A stretch of 64,000 nt of DNA from Terriglobia bacterium (GCA_020073465.1 JAIQFC010000003.1:248001-312000); one strand, 5' to 3'. Positions 34,319 to 43,843 are shown, counted from the first letter of the stretch. The notes: generated by a model not told the origin, from the sequence alone. Program-made: numbers and translations.

Positions 34319-34732
34319 GTAGCGGCATCCCTGCTGAAAAATCCCTCTTTTACCAGCAATCCGCAATTGGTCAAATACCGCAGTTTACAACTGTAATTCC
34401 TTCCGAGTAGCCGTCTCACTACCCACTCCCCATGCCGGGGCCTGCCGGGGGGTGTCCGAATTTCCCACCTCTCTATAGCTATCCGCGTCAAACTCGCAGA
34501 CCCTTAAGGGAAAATGTCGGCCCCCATGCACGAAGCCACGGTGCCGAAGGTGCGCAGGTGGGGAGCGGTCGAAGACGCTAGGGACCGAACACGCTGCGAC
34601 AACTGGTCTGCGTGAAGAGCTGCGTCTGGCGGAAGTTCGGCGGTCCGCCGATCTTCTCCGATTTCCATGAGGCCCACCTCCCAGAATGCTGGAAACTCAG
34701 CGGATCCGGGAGGCATAGGCCTACCCCCGCCA
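34319..34732. other. Intergenic region, nothing assigned
   Basis: 414 bp between the small gene and the end of the convergent M48 protease gene. It has a short repeated GCCGGGGCCTGCCGGGG stretch near 34,434-34,451 but no convincing ORF, RNA or terminator. A minus-strand frame running in from 34,827 overlaps the protease and is not supported. Confidence 0.4.
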
Positions 34733-35896
34733 TCAAGGCCGTAACTTTGGAATGGCCGCACGCGAGAGCACCGCCCCCTGACCATCCAGCACGAACACCT
34801 CGGCCGACATTGCTTTCTGGGAGTCATCCGTCACGGTAAAGGTGATCGTGGTCTTAGGCGAAGTGCATCCGGTGAGTTGCCGCACTTCATCGTTCGACGC
34901 AGCACCGCGCGATGTACCCTGCTCGGTAATCGATCGGGGCGCGGCGGCGGAGTATGTTTGCAACACTACCTCCACGGCCCCTACCAGATTCTGACAGCGC
35001 ATGGGAAGTCGAATCTCCCATTCCTTCGTGCGCGTTTTCTTCACTCTGGGCTCGTCGGCAAACACCAGAATCGGAGGATCGCCACCCGGCGAGGCATACC
35101 ATTCCGGCCAGCGGCGCTCGAACTCGATGCTCGCCACAATGTAAGCGCGATCGAGTTCGCGATCTCGCTCTTCCCAGCAGGGGTGCATGGCAAAGACCGA
35201 AGGCGCAATCTTGCCGGCGCCTTGTGCGTGCAGCAAGTGATGCAGCGCCGGGACAAAGTCCGGGTGATATCCCGTGCGCGCCATCAGCATCAAGCCTTCC
35301 AAGTCGGCCTCCAGTTCGAGTTGGCGGCAAAACCGCGCCAGATCTTCGGAGGCCTTCTGGGAATCCGTCCATGCCACCGGGGAAAGCCCTGGGTCGCCCA
35401 GTACAACCGACCCGCCGCCGTAGCGCAGAGACTCTTCATAGAGGTAACGCCGCGCCCAATCCCGCCGGACCACGTGCGCGATCTCGTGCGACAGAATCGC
35501 CGCCCACAGCCCGGCCCTCGTGCCGGCCAGATCGGCAAGTCCTCTCCCCACGTAGATGGTTCCATCGGGCGAGGAAAACGCATTCAGCAGGACCTCGTTG
35601 ACTATGCGTAGTTCCCAGGCGGGCTTCCTATTCCGCGAGGCATGAGCCTGTTCTGCCAGTTTCTCGAACACTCGGCGGCCTGTCGCATAGCGGCCCGGTG
35701 CGGTGCTCTGAGCTAGCAACTCCGGCCGCAACCGTGCGGCGGTTCTCATGTCGAGGTTGAACTTATCCGGGACGTCCAGCGCAGCGGAACCCTGCTGGGC
35801 TGCTGCGAGAATCGGCAACAAGCAAAACAGAAGTGTGGAGACGACGCGGAACGAGCCGTAACTTTCCTCTCCCACGGGCATTCTCCCGGAGGTCAA
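34733..35896 (-). CDS. M48-type metallopeptidase, secreted
   Basis: 387 residues from TTG 35896 or 382 from ATG 35881. A signal peptide (VVSTLLFCLLPILAAAQQ) precedes a peptidase domain with the zinc site LSHEIAHVVRRDW near 140-152 and the third-ligand region ELEADLEGLMLM near 195. The C-terminal 100 residues form a separate extension with several Cys, perhaps a small beta domain. M48 enzymes in the periplasm act in outer-membrane protein quality control. It is not obviously linked to the EPS genes. A second, better-conserved M48 enzyme is encoded at 46,856-47,908. Confidence 0.8.
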   Translation of the reverse strand: MTSGRMPVGEESYGSFRVVSTLLFCLLPILAAAQQGSAALDVPDKFNLDMRTAARLRPELLAQSTAPGRYATGRRVFEKLAEQAHASRNRKPAWELRIVNEVLLNAFSSPDGTIYVGRGLADLAGTRAGLWAAILSHEIAHVVRRDWARRYLYEESLRYGGGSVVLGDPGLSPVAWTDSQKASEDLARFCRQLELEADLEGLMLMARTGYHPDFVPALHHLLHAQGAGKIAPSVFAMHPCWEERDRELDRAYIVASIEFERRWPEWYASPGGDPPILVFADEPRVKKTRTKEWEIRLPMRCQNLVGAVEVVLQTYSAAAPRSITEQGTSRGAASNDEVRQLTGCTSPKTTITFTVTDDSQKAMSAEVFVLDGQGAVLSRAAIPKLRP

Positions 35897-36219
35897 TTTC
35901 TAGAGGGAATTATCCCACTTTTCCATTCATCGAGCGCCGATAAACGCCTGAAAAGGAAAGAGGGAAACACACCCACTCAAAGGGGGGTGAAGGAAGTTGA
36001 GATCCTTGGTACTTTGAAGAAACGCGGTTTTGCAGACCACCGCTGCACAAGCCCATGGTGAGAGGAGTAGATGAGATTCTAGCCTGGTCTTTTCGACAAT
36101 TGTCGTGGAGCCGATATCGACGAACGCCTGATTACATTCGAGATTCGTCCCGCGAAGATTTCATCAACTCTTAACCTCACTTTCATCCCTGCGAGAACTG
36201 ACTGCAGTATCCCTGTAGC
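35897..36219. other. Divergent intergenic region
   Basis: 323 bp between the M48 protease (minus) and the acyltransferase (plus). No ORF is supported. The last 60 bp contain a Pho-box-like repeat array, listed separately. Confidence 0.55.
36159..36187 (+). promoter_or_regulatory. Pho-box-like repeat array
   Basis: TTTCATC, 4 nt, CTTAACC, 4 nt, TTTCATC: three 7-mers with an 11-bp period, ending 32 bp before the acyltransferase start. The 7+4 layout is that of PhoB binding sites. A related four-unit array precedes the response-regulator gene (38,172-38,211). A CAGTAT box at 36,205-36,210 could be the -10. Confidence 0.5.
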
Positions 36220-38019
36220 ATGCCATCAGAGCATTTTGTCCCGGCAACATCCCCGCCGGACGTGTTGTCCCGCGTCGCGCAATTGCCCGGACTACCAGGG
36301 CTGGTAGAAAAGTTGGTTCCCGTGGACAAGGTGCGGGACGTCTATCGCCGTGTCCGGCAATCTCCTGAAGGCTTCCGGCTGGAAACGCTGCTGTCCGAAA
36401 TGCGAGTCGAGCTGCGCGTCGATGCAGCCGACTCCGCCAGAGTTCCCGTCACGGGATCCGTCGTGGTTGTGGCCAATCATCCCTTCGGGGTGCTGGACGG
36501 CGCGATTCTCACGGTGCTCCTAACTCGCGTCCGGCCCGACGTAAAGGTCGTAACCAATTTTCTTCTCGGTGATGTACCGGAACTCAAACAGCACTGCATC
36601 TTCGTCGATCCCTTTGAAACCGACCGTTCCATCGACTCGAATCGACGTGCCCTGAAAGAGTGTTTAGCGTGGCTCCAGCAGGGAGGAATGCTCGCCCTCT
36701 TCCCCGCCGGCGAGGTTTCCCATCTGCAAGTTCCTGAGATACGGGTCGCCGATCCGGCGTGGAACGATACGGCTGCGCGGCTGGTTCGCAGAACTGGAGC
36801 GTCTGCCCTGCCTGTCTATTTCTGCGGCCGCAACAGCGTCGGCTTTCAGATTCTGGGCATGATCCATCCCCGGCTCCGCACCGCGCTTCTCATGCAGGAG
36901 TTTCTGCAGCAGGAAGGAAAGACCATCGAAGTCCGCGTCGGCAGCGAGATTCCCAGCGAACGCATCTCCGGGATCGAGGACGATCGTGAGGCTACTGAAT
37001 ACTTGCGCTGGCGCACTTACCTGCTTGGGTATCGGAGCAAGCGGAAGGATTCCTGGACTTCCACGGTACGCTCCAGGCTCGCACTCAACATGCAGCAACC
37101 GGTTGCAGCAGCAGTGCAGCCGGAGTTGCTGGCAAAAGAGTTGGCGGCTCTGTCACCGGACCGTAGCCTGACCGAGAACGGAGACTTCGCAGTCTTTCTC
37201 CTGCGTGCCAACGAAGGGCCGCACTTGCAGCAGGAACTGGGACGGCTGCGCGAAGTAACGTTTCGCCAAGTCGGGGAAGGTACTGGCAGGCCTCTCGACC
37301 TCGACCGCTTTGACCTCTATTACTGGCACCTGCTGTTGTGGCACAAAACGAAGCAGGAATTGGTGGGTGCCTATCGAGCTGGCAGCACCGCTGAAATCCT
37401 CCCCCACCACGGGGTTGATGGCCTCTACACCAGTACTCTCTTTCGTTACGACCCACGTCTGTTCGAGAGGCTTGGTCCAGCCCTGGAACTGGGACGCTCC
37501 TTTGTCAGGCCGGAATATCAACGCCAGTACGCCCCGCTTCTGTTGCTCTGGAAAGGGATTGCACGTTTTGTCGCGCAGCATCCCGAGACGCCGACCCTGT
37601 TCGGCGCGGTCAGCATCAGCAACGACTACAGCAAGGCTTCCCGCGAGATGATTTATCGCTTCTTCGAAGCCCGCCGGCACGACGATGAATTGGCGGGCAT
37701 GATCGAGCCGCGGAGCCCGTTCCGCCCGGAACGCCTGCGCCAATGGGATTGCCGTGCCATGTGCCACGCTCTGCGCGACCTGGACGAACTCTCGCAACCG
37801 ATTGCCGACGTGGAAACCGATGGCAAAGGTCTGCCCATTCTCATCCGGCAATACGCGAAGGTCGGGGGCAAAATACTCGGCTTCAACGTAGATCGTAAGT
37901 TCTCCAATGTGCTCGATGGCCTCGTGGTGGTCGATCTCCGTCAGACCGTGCCTTGTGTGCTCGAACGCTACATGGGCCGCGAAGGCCTGGCGACATTTCG
38001 CGACTACCATCAGATCTGA
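36220..38019 (+). CDS. Bifunctional acyltransferase: PlsC-like domain plus OlsB/hemolysin-like GNAT domain (OlsF-like)
   Basis: 599 residues. The N-terminal lysophospholipid acyltransferase domain (about 60-270) carries the catalytic ANHPFGVLDG (H-x4-D near 87) and LFPAGEVS near 165. The C-terminal domain (about 310-560) matches the OlsB/hemolysin acetyltransferase family, with DGLYTSTLFRYD, ALELGRSFVRPEYQ and LFGAVSISNDY. A protein with both activities in this order makes ornithine lipids in some bacteria (OlsF). Such lipids replace phospholipids when phosphate is scarce, which fits the Pho-box-like array upstream and the PhoB-like regulator downstream. The amino acid could be other than ornithine. 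Confidence 0.75.
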   Translation: MPSEHFVPATSPPDVLSRVAQLPGLPGLVEKLVPVDKVRDVYRRVRQSPEGFRLETLLSEMRVELRVDAADSARVPVTGSVVVVANHPFGVLDGAILTVLLTRVRPDVKVVTNFLLGDVPELKQHCIFVDPFETDRSIDSNRRALKECLAWLQQGGMLALFPAGEVSHLQVPEIRVADPAWNDTAARLVRRTGASALPVYFCGRNSVGFQILGMIHPRLRTALLMQEFLQQEGKTIEVRVGSEIPSERISGIEDDREATEYLRWRTYLLGYRSKRKDSWTSTVRSRLALNMQQPVAAAVQPELLAKELAALSPDRSLTENGDFAVFLLRANEGPHLQQELGRLREVTFRQVGEGTGRPLDLDRFDLYYWHLLLWHKTKQELVGAYRAGSTAEILPHHGVDGLYTSTLFRYDPRLFERLGPALELGRSFVRPEYQRQYAPLLLLWKGIARFVAQHPETPTLFGAVSISNDYSKASREMIYRFFEARRHDDELAGMIEPRSPFRPERLRQWDCRAMCHALRDLDELSQPIADVETDGKGLPILIRQYAKVGGKILGFNVDRKFSNVLDGLVVVDLRQTVPCVLERYMGREGLATFRDYHQI

Positions 38020-38171
38020 ACATATCTGTCCCATGAACGATTGCAGGATGCAAACAAGGACATCCTTACGTCCCATTTGCACACCCGCTTGTCTTGCGTT
38101 TGGCTGAGGGACCGATACAGCGCGTCGTCGTGGTCTCGGGGAACGTACACAGTCGAGAAGCATTCCCGCAA

Positions 38172-38224
38172 ATTCATCATTCCTTAACACGCGGGAAACA
38201 TTCGCTCAACATCAGCCCTATAAG
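38172..38224 (+). promoter_or_regulatory. Pho-box-like repeat array and -10 box
   Basis: ATTCATC, 4 nt, CTTAACA, 4 nt, GGAAACA, 4 nt, CTCAACA (38,172-38,211), all in an 11-bp period, followed 7 nt later by TATAAG (38,219-38,224). The first two units match those at 36,159-36,176. It lies directly in front of the response-regulator gene, suggesting autoregulation. Confidence 0.55.
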
Positions 38225-38264
38225 GTCTGGGAACGGTCAATGACACCGGTAGCCTGGCTTCACG

Positions 38265-39029
38265 GTGGCTAGACGAATGCACTTTCCAATGGACTCCTGC
38301 GAGCGTGCTCAGGCGCCTGGTATCTCCGGCGCTCCCCGCCTACTTGTGTTTGTCGTGGAGGATGATGAGGACATTGCTCGGCTGATTTCCCACAACCTGC
38401 AGGCTAACGGCTTCGAGGTGCAGAGCTTCGTCAGTGGCGCGTCCGTTGTTTCCGAGGCGCTGCGGCAGATGCCAGTACTATTCCTCCTTGATGTAATGCT
38501 GCCAGGGGTCGACGGCTTCGATCTGTGCCGTCAAATCCGGAAGACTGCGACCCTCTCGTCGACTCCTATCATTTTTCTCAGCGCCAGGACCGGCGAAGCC
38601 GACCGGGTGAGGGGCCTGGAGCTGGGCGGGGACGACTACATCACCAAACCGTTCAGTCCGCGCGAACTGGTAGCCCGTGTCCGTAGCGTGCTGCGGGGAT
38701 TTCGTGAAGGCCCGCCGGCCGCCGAGGTCTTGCGACTCGGAGATCTTGAGATCGATGTCTCGTCGATGACCGTGAGCGTGCACGGACGCAACACTCTCAC
38801 CACAGTGCGAGAATTCCGCCTGCTCCAATACCTCGCTACACATCGTGGACGTGTGCTTACGCGTGACCAGCTATTGGAAGCCGTGTGGAAGGAAACGCCG
38901 TTCGTGACGCCCCGCTCCATCGATGTCTACATCCGGAGGCTTCGCGAGAAAATCGAGGTGGACGCCCGTCACCCTCAGTACCTCAAGACCCTTCGGGGGG
39001 TAGGCTACCGCTTCGAAGTGCCGAGGTAG
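38265..39029 (+). CDS. OmpR/PhoB-family response regulator (orphan)
   Basis: 254 residues from GTG 38265; ATG 38277 or 38289 are alternatives. The receiver (about 25-140) has VVEDDED, phospho-acceptor Asp in LFLLDVMLPGVDG, the SAR(T) switch and conserved Lys in YITKPFSP. The winged-helix domain (155-254) ends YLKTLRGVGYRFEVPR. No histidine kinase gene is adjacent, so its partner is elsewhere. The Pho-box-like arrays upstream of this gene and of the OlsF-like gene make a PhoB role likely (inference). A minus-strand frame overlaps its 3' end. Confidence 0.9.
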   Translation: MARRMHFPMDSCERAQAPGISGAPRLLVFVVEDDEDIARLISHNLQANGFEVQSFVSGASVVSEALRQMPVLFLLDVMLPGVDGFDLCRQIRKTATLSSTPIIFLSARTGEADRVRGLELGGDDYITKPFSPRELVARVRSVLRGFREGPPAAEVLRLGDLEIDVSSMTVSVHGRNTLTTVREFRLLQYLATHRGRVLTRDQLLEAVWKETPFVTPRSIDVYIRRLREKIEVDARHPQYLKTLRGVGYRFEVPR

Positions 39030-39533
39030 CACTTGGGATCGGCGATCTTCTTCTTCCCGCTTTTTCAGTTCTTCACTCATTCTGTATTCGTCCTCTTCTG
39101 CTGAACCGCTCGGGCCTGTCTCCGCGCTGGGTTCCGAAGGAAGACTGTTGTCAGAGAAGAGCTCTCCTCCGTTGCGGTTGGCTGGTGCGAAGAACCCCAG
39201 GCAGTGAGCTTGTGCCAACTCACCGCTAGGCCACCCCATTGCAACCACAAACTGGTCGGAGTCACAGGGTTCGTGTCGCACGGCATCAAAGGTTCCAGGT
39301 TCTTCGACGCGACTTGTCTCTGACCAGTTCCGCAAATTCGACAAGTTGACCCGGGTGCCATTTCGACCAGAACGGGCTCGGATCAATCGTGCAGGCGACA
39401 GTGGTGGGGCGGTTCCTTGCTCGGCAACAGGCGGGTAATCCAACCCACGACCCAACACTAATCTTTCTTCGATCTTGGTGGGCGGGCCAGCCACGTTTAC
39501 ACGATACACAACTGCGTTGCATTGTCGTTGCAT
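38871..39533 (-). CDS. Doubtful ORF overlapping the response regulator
   Basis: A 220-codon open frame. The part outside the response regulator (39,030-39,533) has protein-like composition and acidic tracts (SEELKKREEEDR), with a stretch GTRVNLSNLRNWSE...DSDQFVVAMG that faintly recalls PilZ-type proteins. The rest is antisense to a well-supported gene. No SD was found and no family is recognised. It may be a decayed gene in the scar region or a chance frame. Confidence 0.2.
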   Translation of the reverse strand: MQRQCNAVVYRVNVAGPPTKIEERLVLGRGLDYPPVAEQGTAPPLSPARLIRARSGRNGTRVNLSNLRNWSETSRVEEPGTFDAVRHEPCDSDQFVVAMGWPSGELAQAHCLGFFAPANRNGGELFSDNSLPSEPSAETGPSGSAEEDEYRMSEELKKREEEDRRSQVLPRHFEAVAYPPKGLEVLRVTGVHLDFLAKPPDVDIDGAGRHERRFLPHGFQ

Positions 39534-39628
39534 TGAACGACCCGCACACCCCCGAATAACCCCAACTATCGTGGGTCACGGTGCAGTTATGTCATTGGAA
39601 ACGCAGGCGGCTAACGGAGGAAGGTTGA

Positions 39629-39667
39629 TTAGCAAACCGCCGCATTCGGCCACTCTGCCACCTCTCC
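39629..39667 (-). pseudogene. 5' half of a tRNA-Ser (GCT) gene, truncated
   Basis: On the minus strand, 39 nt from 39,667 down read as the acceptor 5' strand, D arm (GGCAGAGTGGCCGAATGC) and anticodon 5' stem and loop ending TTTGCTAA, with GCT as anticodon. The 3' anticodon strand does not pair and no T arm (GGTTCGA) or matching acceptor end follows within 400 nt. It is therefore a remnant broken in the anticodon loop, a common site for integrase recombination. Confidence 0.5.
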
Positions 39668-39734
39668 GGCGTGCGGAATTCCAGTTTACCACGGGGCTGA
39701 GTATTGCCCTTACCGCTTCAATCGTAAGCATTTA

Positions 39735-40030
<296 letters not shown>

Positions 40031-40230
40031 ACTGCCGATCAGAGTACGTTCGGATGGTCGAGTCAAGAGAAGGCTGATATGGGCTCGCGAAATGTCAGAA
40101 AAAGTTGGACGGTCAATGTCAAAACCGTCGGACAGCGCAACACCCCGTAAGTGACAAACACACTTATGAAATTGGGCATCGCGACATTCTCCCTCAGGCA
40201 CATTAGCCAACCCCATTCGAACTCTAAGAA

Positions 40231-40632
40231 CTACCGGGGCTTCTGACCGGTTCGCCGGAGGACTCTCCCCAGCCAATCGTGTGCTTTCCGTGAGGCCTCC
40301 TCGCATCGCAGGGCCGCAGTTGGGAAGCGATTCCGAACCTGTTGCAGTAACCGATGGGCCCACACATATTCTGAAGAAAGAATGAACAAGCCGACTAGCA
40401 GAAAAAGGACCCCTTGAAGCACGGGTAAGAAGAGGCCGACTACACCAAGTGCGATGAAGCTCCATCCCAGCAACAGTACGATTAGTCTCTTGAACTTCGT
40501 TTGCGTCGTACCCTCCTTGAGGAAGCCTTGCAGTTCCCTGCCCGCAAGGGGCGCAAGGAATCCTCGGTCCTCATGGCATGCCGATAGATCTCTTCGGTCC
40601 AAGACATCGCCATCACTGCTCACCAGCGGCAA
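40231..40632 (-). CDS. Small membrane protein (PGPGW/DUF454-like)
   Basis: 133 residues if the TTG at 40632 is used. The core has two adjacent membrane segments (LIVLLLGWSFIALGVVGLFLPVLQGVLFLLVGLFILSS, split around residue 65) followed by an amphipathic HRLLQQVRNRF helix and a basic tail. This resembles small PGPGW/DUF454-type proteins of unknown role. The start is unclear: a strong AAGGAGG (40,512-40,518) lies just before in-frame ACG codons, with no ATG, GTG or TTG at proper distance, giving about 90 residues if translation begins there. Confidence 0.5.
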   Translation of the reverse strand: MPLVSSDGDVLDRRDLSACHEDRGFLAPLAGRELQGFLKEGTTQTKFKRLIVLLLGWSFIALGVVGLFLPVLQGVLFLLVGLFILSSEYVWAHRLLQQVRNRFPTAALRCEEASRKAHDWLGRVLRRTGQKPR

Positions 40633-40704
40633 GTATTCACGGGGCGACTACGCCCTTCACTCCAAACTCGTGGACAAGCCGCTCACCAGTGTACGCGGTG
40701 TGAA

Positions 40705-41130
40705 TCAGCCCAAAAAGTCCGAGCCCATAGACGCGACGAATCCAAGTGGTAATACCGCTGTCAGTTCGTGTGTGTGCAAGTGGGTCATTCTGCGAATCAG
40801 CAGAACTATGCCAAGCAGGGCAGTTGCCGCTGTAAAGCTATTGCGGGCTAGATCCGCCAGTTCCTGGTGATGACCCACAGCCGCCGTTATCTCTGGAGTT
40901 CGGTTTGTCAACGTTCCTGCTGTTTCACCCGTCTCATATGCGACGTACAACGATGCAGTCGCTACCGCCATTACGATCACCCCGGACCATAAGAGCAAGT
41001 AGCGCCTGTCCGTGCGAGCGAAAGCTGCAAACAGCAGGAACAGAGGTAGTAAGAGGAATAGCACGATGGGAAAATGAATGATCATCGGATGCAAGCCATT
41101 CCAACTGGGGATCATTGGAAGCTGCGACAT
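40705..41130 (-). CDS. DUF2231-like membrane protein
   Basis: 141 residues from ATG 41130, chosen because AAGGAGG lies 5 nt upstream; the longer frame is not supported. It opens with NGLHPMIIHFPIVLFLLLPLFLLF, the HP-x-x-HFPI signature of this family, and has four membrane helices. Family members are inner-membrane proteins found next to haem or redox genes, but their job is unknown. Here the neighbour is a P-type cation ATPase 88 bp upstream on the same strand. Confidence 0.7.
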   Translation of the reverse strand: MSQLPMIPSWNGLHPMIIHFPIVLFLLLPLFLLFAAFARTDRRYLLLWSGVIVMAVATASLYVAYETGETAGTLTNRTPEITAAVGHHQELADLARNSFTAATALLGIVLLIRRMTHLHTHELTAVLPLGFVASMGSDFLG

Positions 41131-41218
41131 AGCCGCCTCCTTCACAGTACCTGTCGCACGTGCCACAGGTCTTGTGTCGTGCCAGGTGGGCCCAGGTTCG
41201 CTAAGTCCAGGTCCTCTC

Positions 41219-43843
41219 CTACACTTGAGGTTCCGGTCTCCCTGCTTTCCACAGTTTAAGTGCCTCAAACCACAGAATGCTGAACGCCGCCGCAACTGTA
41301 CACATTGCGAGATCGACCGGATGTAGGACGGAGAAACGAAACAGATCCCGCAGAAAAGGCACAAAGATTACGAACCCTAAGAACCCGATAGTCCCTCCAA
41401 TGACCCACCAGAGTGAGGGGTTGGGGGACCGCAGCCTGGCCAGAATTGTCCTCCCCCACGAGCGGTTTGTGAAGATCAATGCCAGGTTTGCCATAACAAG
41501 CGTGGTGAAGGTCAATGCGCGTGCCTCTTGTTCCCCTCTTCCGCTGTAGCGCGCTATGGCAAAAACCGCTAGTACCACGCCTAACACACTAAGACCTTGC
41601 AGAATGCTGATGGCAAACGTCCGCCTGCCAAACAATGGTTCAGTGGCAGCGCGGGGAGGATGTTGCATCACGGTGGATTCTTCCCGCTCTGCTTCGAGCA
41701 CAATGGAGCAAGCCGGGTCGATGATGAGGTGCAGGAAGGCCACATGGAAGGGCAACAAGATGAGGGGCCATTTCATCATTACTGGAATCAGCGTCAAACC
41801 AATGATAGGAAGATGACTGGCCAGGGTGTAGGCGATAGCTTTCTTCAGATTGTCGAAAATCCTGCGGCCCAGCCTGACGGCATGGACGATCGAGGAAAAG
41901 TCATCGTCGAGCAGCACTAGTGCCGCGGCTTCGCGGGCTACGTCGGTGCCCCGGCCGCCCATGGCGATGCCGATATCCGCCGCTTTCAGTGCCGGAGCAT
42001 CATTCACCCCATCGCCGGTCATGGCCACGATGTCACCGTTTGCCCTGAAGGCCCGGACCAGTCGCAACTTCTGTTCGGGAACAACCCGGGCAAAAACGTT
42101 GGTGGTGCGAACCCGCCGCTGGAGTTCAACCTCATCCATCGAATCCAGCTCGGCACCAGTAATGCAGCGGTCGGGATTTCTTAATCCAATCTGTCGTCCG
42201 ATGTTCGCGGCAGTCCCCGCGTAGTCCCCGGTGATCATGACTACATGAATGCCCGCCGAGTAGCATTCCTGCACCGCCTTCGCGACACCGGGACGCACCG
42301 GATCAGCCAAACCCACCAGGCCAAGGAACTCGAAGTCGAAGTCATGCTGTTCTCGAGGTAGCTGCGATTCCTGAAAGTAAGCTCTAGCCACGCCGAGCAC
42401 GCGCAATCCCTCATTGGCCATCAAGCCGACCTGCGCGAAGAGGGTGTTCATCTGCTCAGGACTGAAATGGCAAAGATCAGCGATGGCTTCCGGTGCGCCT
42501 TTCGCGGCAATTACGTAGTCCAGTCCAGCCGGTGATCTCCAGACGTGCGACAGTGCCAGCAGTTCGGGAGACAGCGGATATTGGCGGACAAGAGCCCAGT
42601 CACCGTGCAAGTGCTCCGTGTTTACCAGGCTGGATTTCCCAAATTCGTTCAACGCCCGCTCCATCGGATCAAAGGGATCGCGATGGTTCGCCAGGATGCT
42701 GAATTCGACAAGGGTGTGGAACTTCTCCGCGAGCGAAGGGTTTGGATCCTTACCGACGTGGTGATATTCACCATTGGCAAACAGGCTTTGGACCGACATC
42801 CGGTTCATCGTCACGGTACCGGTCTTGTCCACGCATAAGACCGATGCCGAACCTAGGGTCTCCACTACTGGGACGCGACGCGTAAGCACATGCCGCCTGG
42901 AAATACGCCAAGCGCCCAGAGCCATGAAAATGGTCAATACCACTGGCAATTCGTTCGGCAAGATGGCCATCGCCAGGGTGAGACCTGACAAAACCCCGTC
43001 GAGCCAACTACCGCGCGTAAGGCCGTGGAGCACGACTACGAGTGCACAAACCAGACCGCCTGCAATCGCCAGGATGCGGACCCAACGGGCGGTTTCTTCC
43101 TGCAGGCGGGTTTTCTCGATTTGTACGGACTGCAGTGCTTTGCCAATCTTGCCGATGTCGGTATGCAATCCGACGGCCTGCACAATGGCAAATCCGCGGC
43201 CTTGTACCACCAGGCTGCCGGAGTACACAAACGGCAGATCGTCTCCCCCTGGGCGAACAACATCCAACGGCCTTGTACTCGCCGCTTTTCGGACTGCTAT
43301 CGATTCCCCGGTCAGCAAGGCCTCGTCACATGAGAGATTGACGCAGGAAATGACGCGGGAATCTGCCGGGACTCGGTCCCCTTCCGAAAGAACGACAACA
43401 TCGCCCTTCACAACTTCGCGGCCCGGAATGCGAGTGGGCCTGCCATCGCGAATGACCAGAGCACGCGGGCTCGAAAGGTCTCGCAGAGCTTCCAGCGTCC
43501 GCTCGGTCTTGTGTCCCTGGTAAAAGCTGATCCCGGTCACGACGAACACAAAACCCAGCAACATTAGTGCTTCCTGCACGTCGCCCAGAAATAAGTAGAT
43601 GGTTCCGCAGGCGACAAGAAGCAGGAAGATGGGCTCTTTTATCACTTCCCATGCGATCGCGGCGATGCTGCGGGGCTTGGACGAAGGCAGCTCATTCGGC
43701 CCGTCCACGCGCAGACGTCCTCGCGCTTCCGCTGAGGACAATCCGGCCAATTGGACCCCATCTTCGAATTCGACCCCAGGGGTGCGAGCGAAATTCTGAT
43801 CTTTGCCGGATAAGGTTGCGAGTTGTACAGACGCAAGATTCAT
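41219..43843 (-). CDS. P-type cation-transporting ATPase (P2-like)
   Basis: 874 residues. The N-terminal cation ATPase domain (LSSAEARGRLRVDGPNEL) is followed by the actuator motif LLTGES near 180, the phosphorylation site CVDKTGT (Asp near 339), KGAPEAI in the nucleotide domain and MTGDGVNDAPALK near 614. About ten membrane helices are present. The transmembrane motif LPNELP replaces the LPEGLP of Ca2+ pumps, and helix 6 reads HLIIDPACS. This suggests a divalent or related cation, but not clearly Ca2+. It belongs to a cluster of stress genes and may be used in ion homeostasis under low energy. Confidence 0.85.
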   Translation of the reverse strand: MNLASVQLATLSGKDQNFARTPGVEFEDGVQLAGLSSAEARGRLRVDGPNELPSSKPRSIAAIAWEVIKEPIFLLLVACGTIYLFLGDVQEALMLLGFVFVVTGISFYQGHKTERTLEALRDLSSPRALVIRDGRPTRIPGREVVKGDVVVLSEGDRVPADSRVISCVNLSCDEALLTGESIAVRKAASTRPLDVVRPGGDDLPFVYSGSLVVQGRGFAIVQAVGLHTDIGKIGKALQSVQIEKTRLQEETARWVRILAIAGGLVCALVVVLHGLTRGSWLDGVLSGLTLAMAILPNELPVVLTIFMALGAWRISRRHVLTRRVPVVETLGSASVLCVDKTGTVTMNRMSVQSLFANGEYHHVGKDPNPSLAEKFHTLVEFSILANHRDPFDPMERALNEFGKSSLVNTEHLHGDWALVRQYPLSPELLALSHVWRSPAGLDYVIAAKGAPEAIADLCHFSPEQMNTLFAQVGLMANEGLRVLGVARAYFQESQLPREQHDFDFEFLGLVGLADPVRPGVAKAVQECYSAGIHVVMITGDYAGTAANIGRQIGLRNPDRCITGAELDSMDEVELQRRVRTTNVFARVVPEQKLRLVRAFRANGDIVAMTGDGVNDAPALKAADIGIAMGGRGTDVAREAAALVLLDDDFSSIVHAVRLGRRIFDNLKKAIAYTLASHLPIIGLTLIPVMMKWPLILLPFHVAFLHLIIDPACSIVLEAEREESTVMQHPPRAATEPLFGRRTFAISILQGLSVLGVVLAVFAIARYSGRGEQEARALTFTTLVMANLALIFTNRSWGRTILARLRSPNPSLWWVIGGTIGFLGFVIFVPFLRDLFRFSVLHPVDLAMCTVAAAFSILWFEALKLWKAGRPEPQV

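Noticed and set aside
34504-34827. 107-codon minus-strand frame entering the M48 gene region
   Set aside because: Overlaps the 3' end of the protease gene in another frame and shows no family features.
39516-39535. Direct repeat GTTGCATTG twice, 11 bp apart
   Set aside because: Too short to assign; it lies in decayed DNA and is not near a promoter. It could be an attachment-site trace but nothing else supports that.
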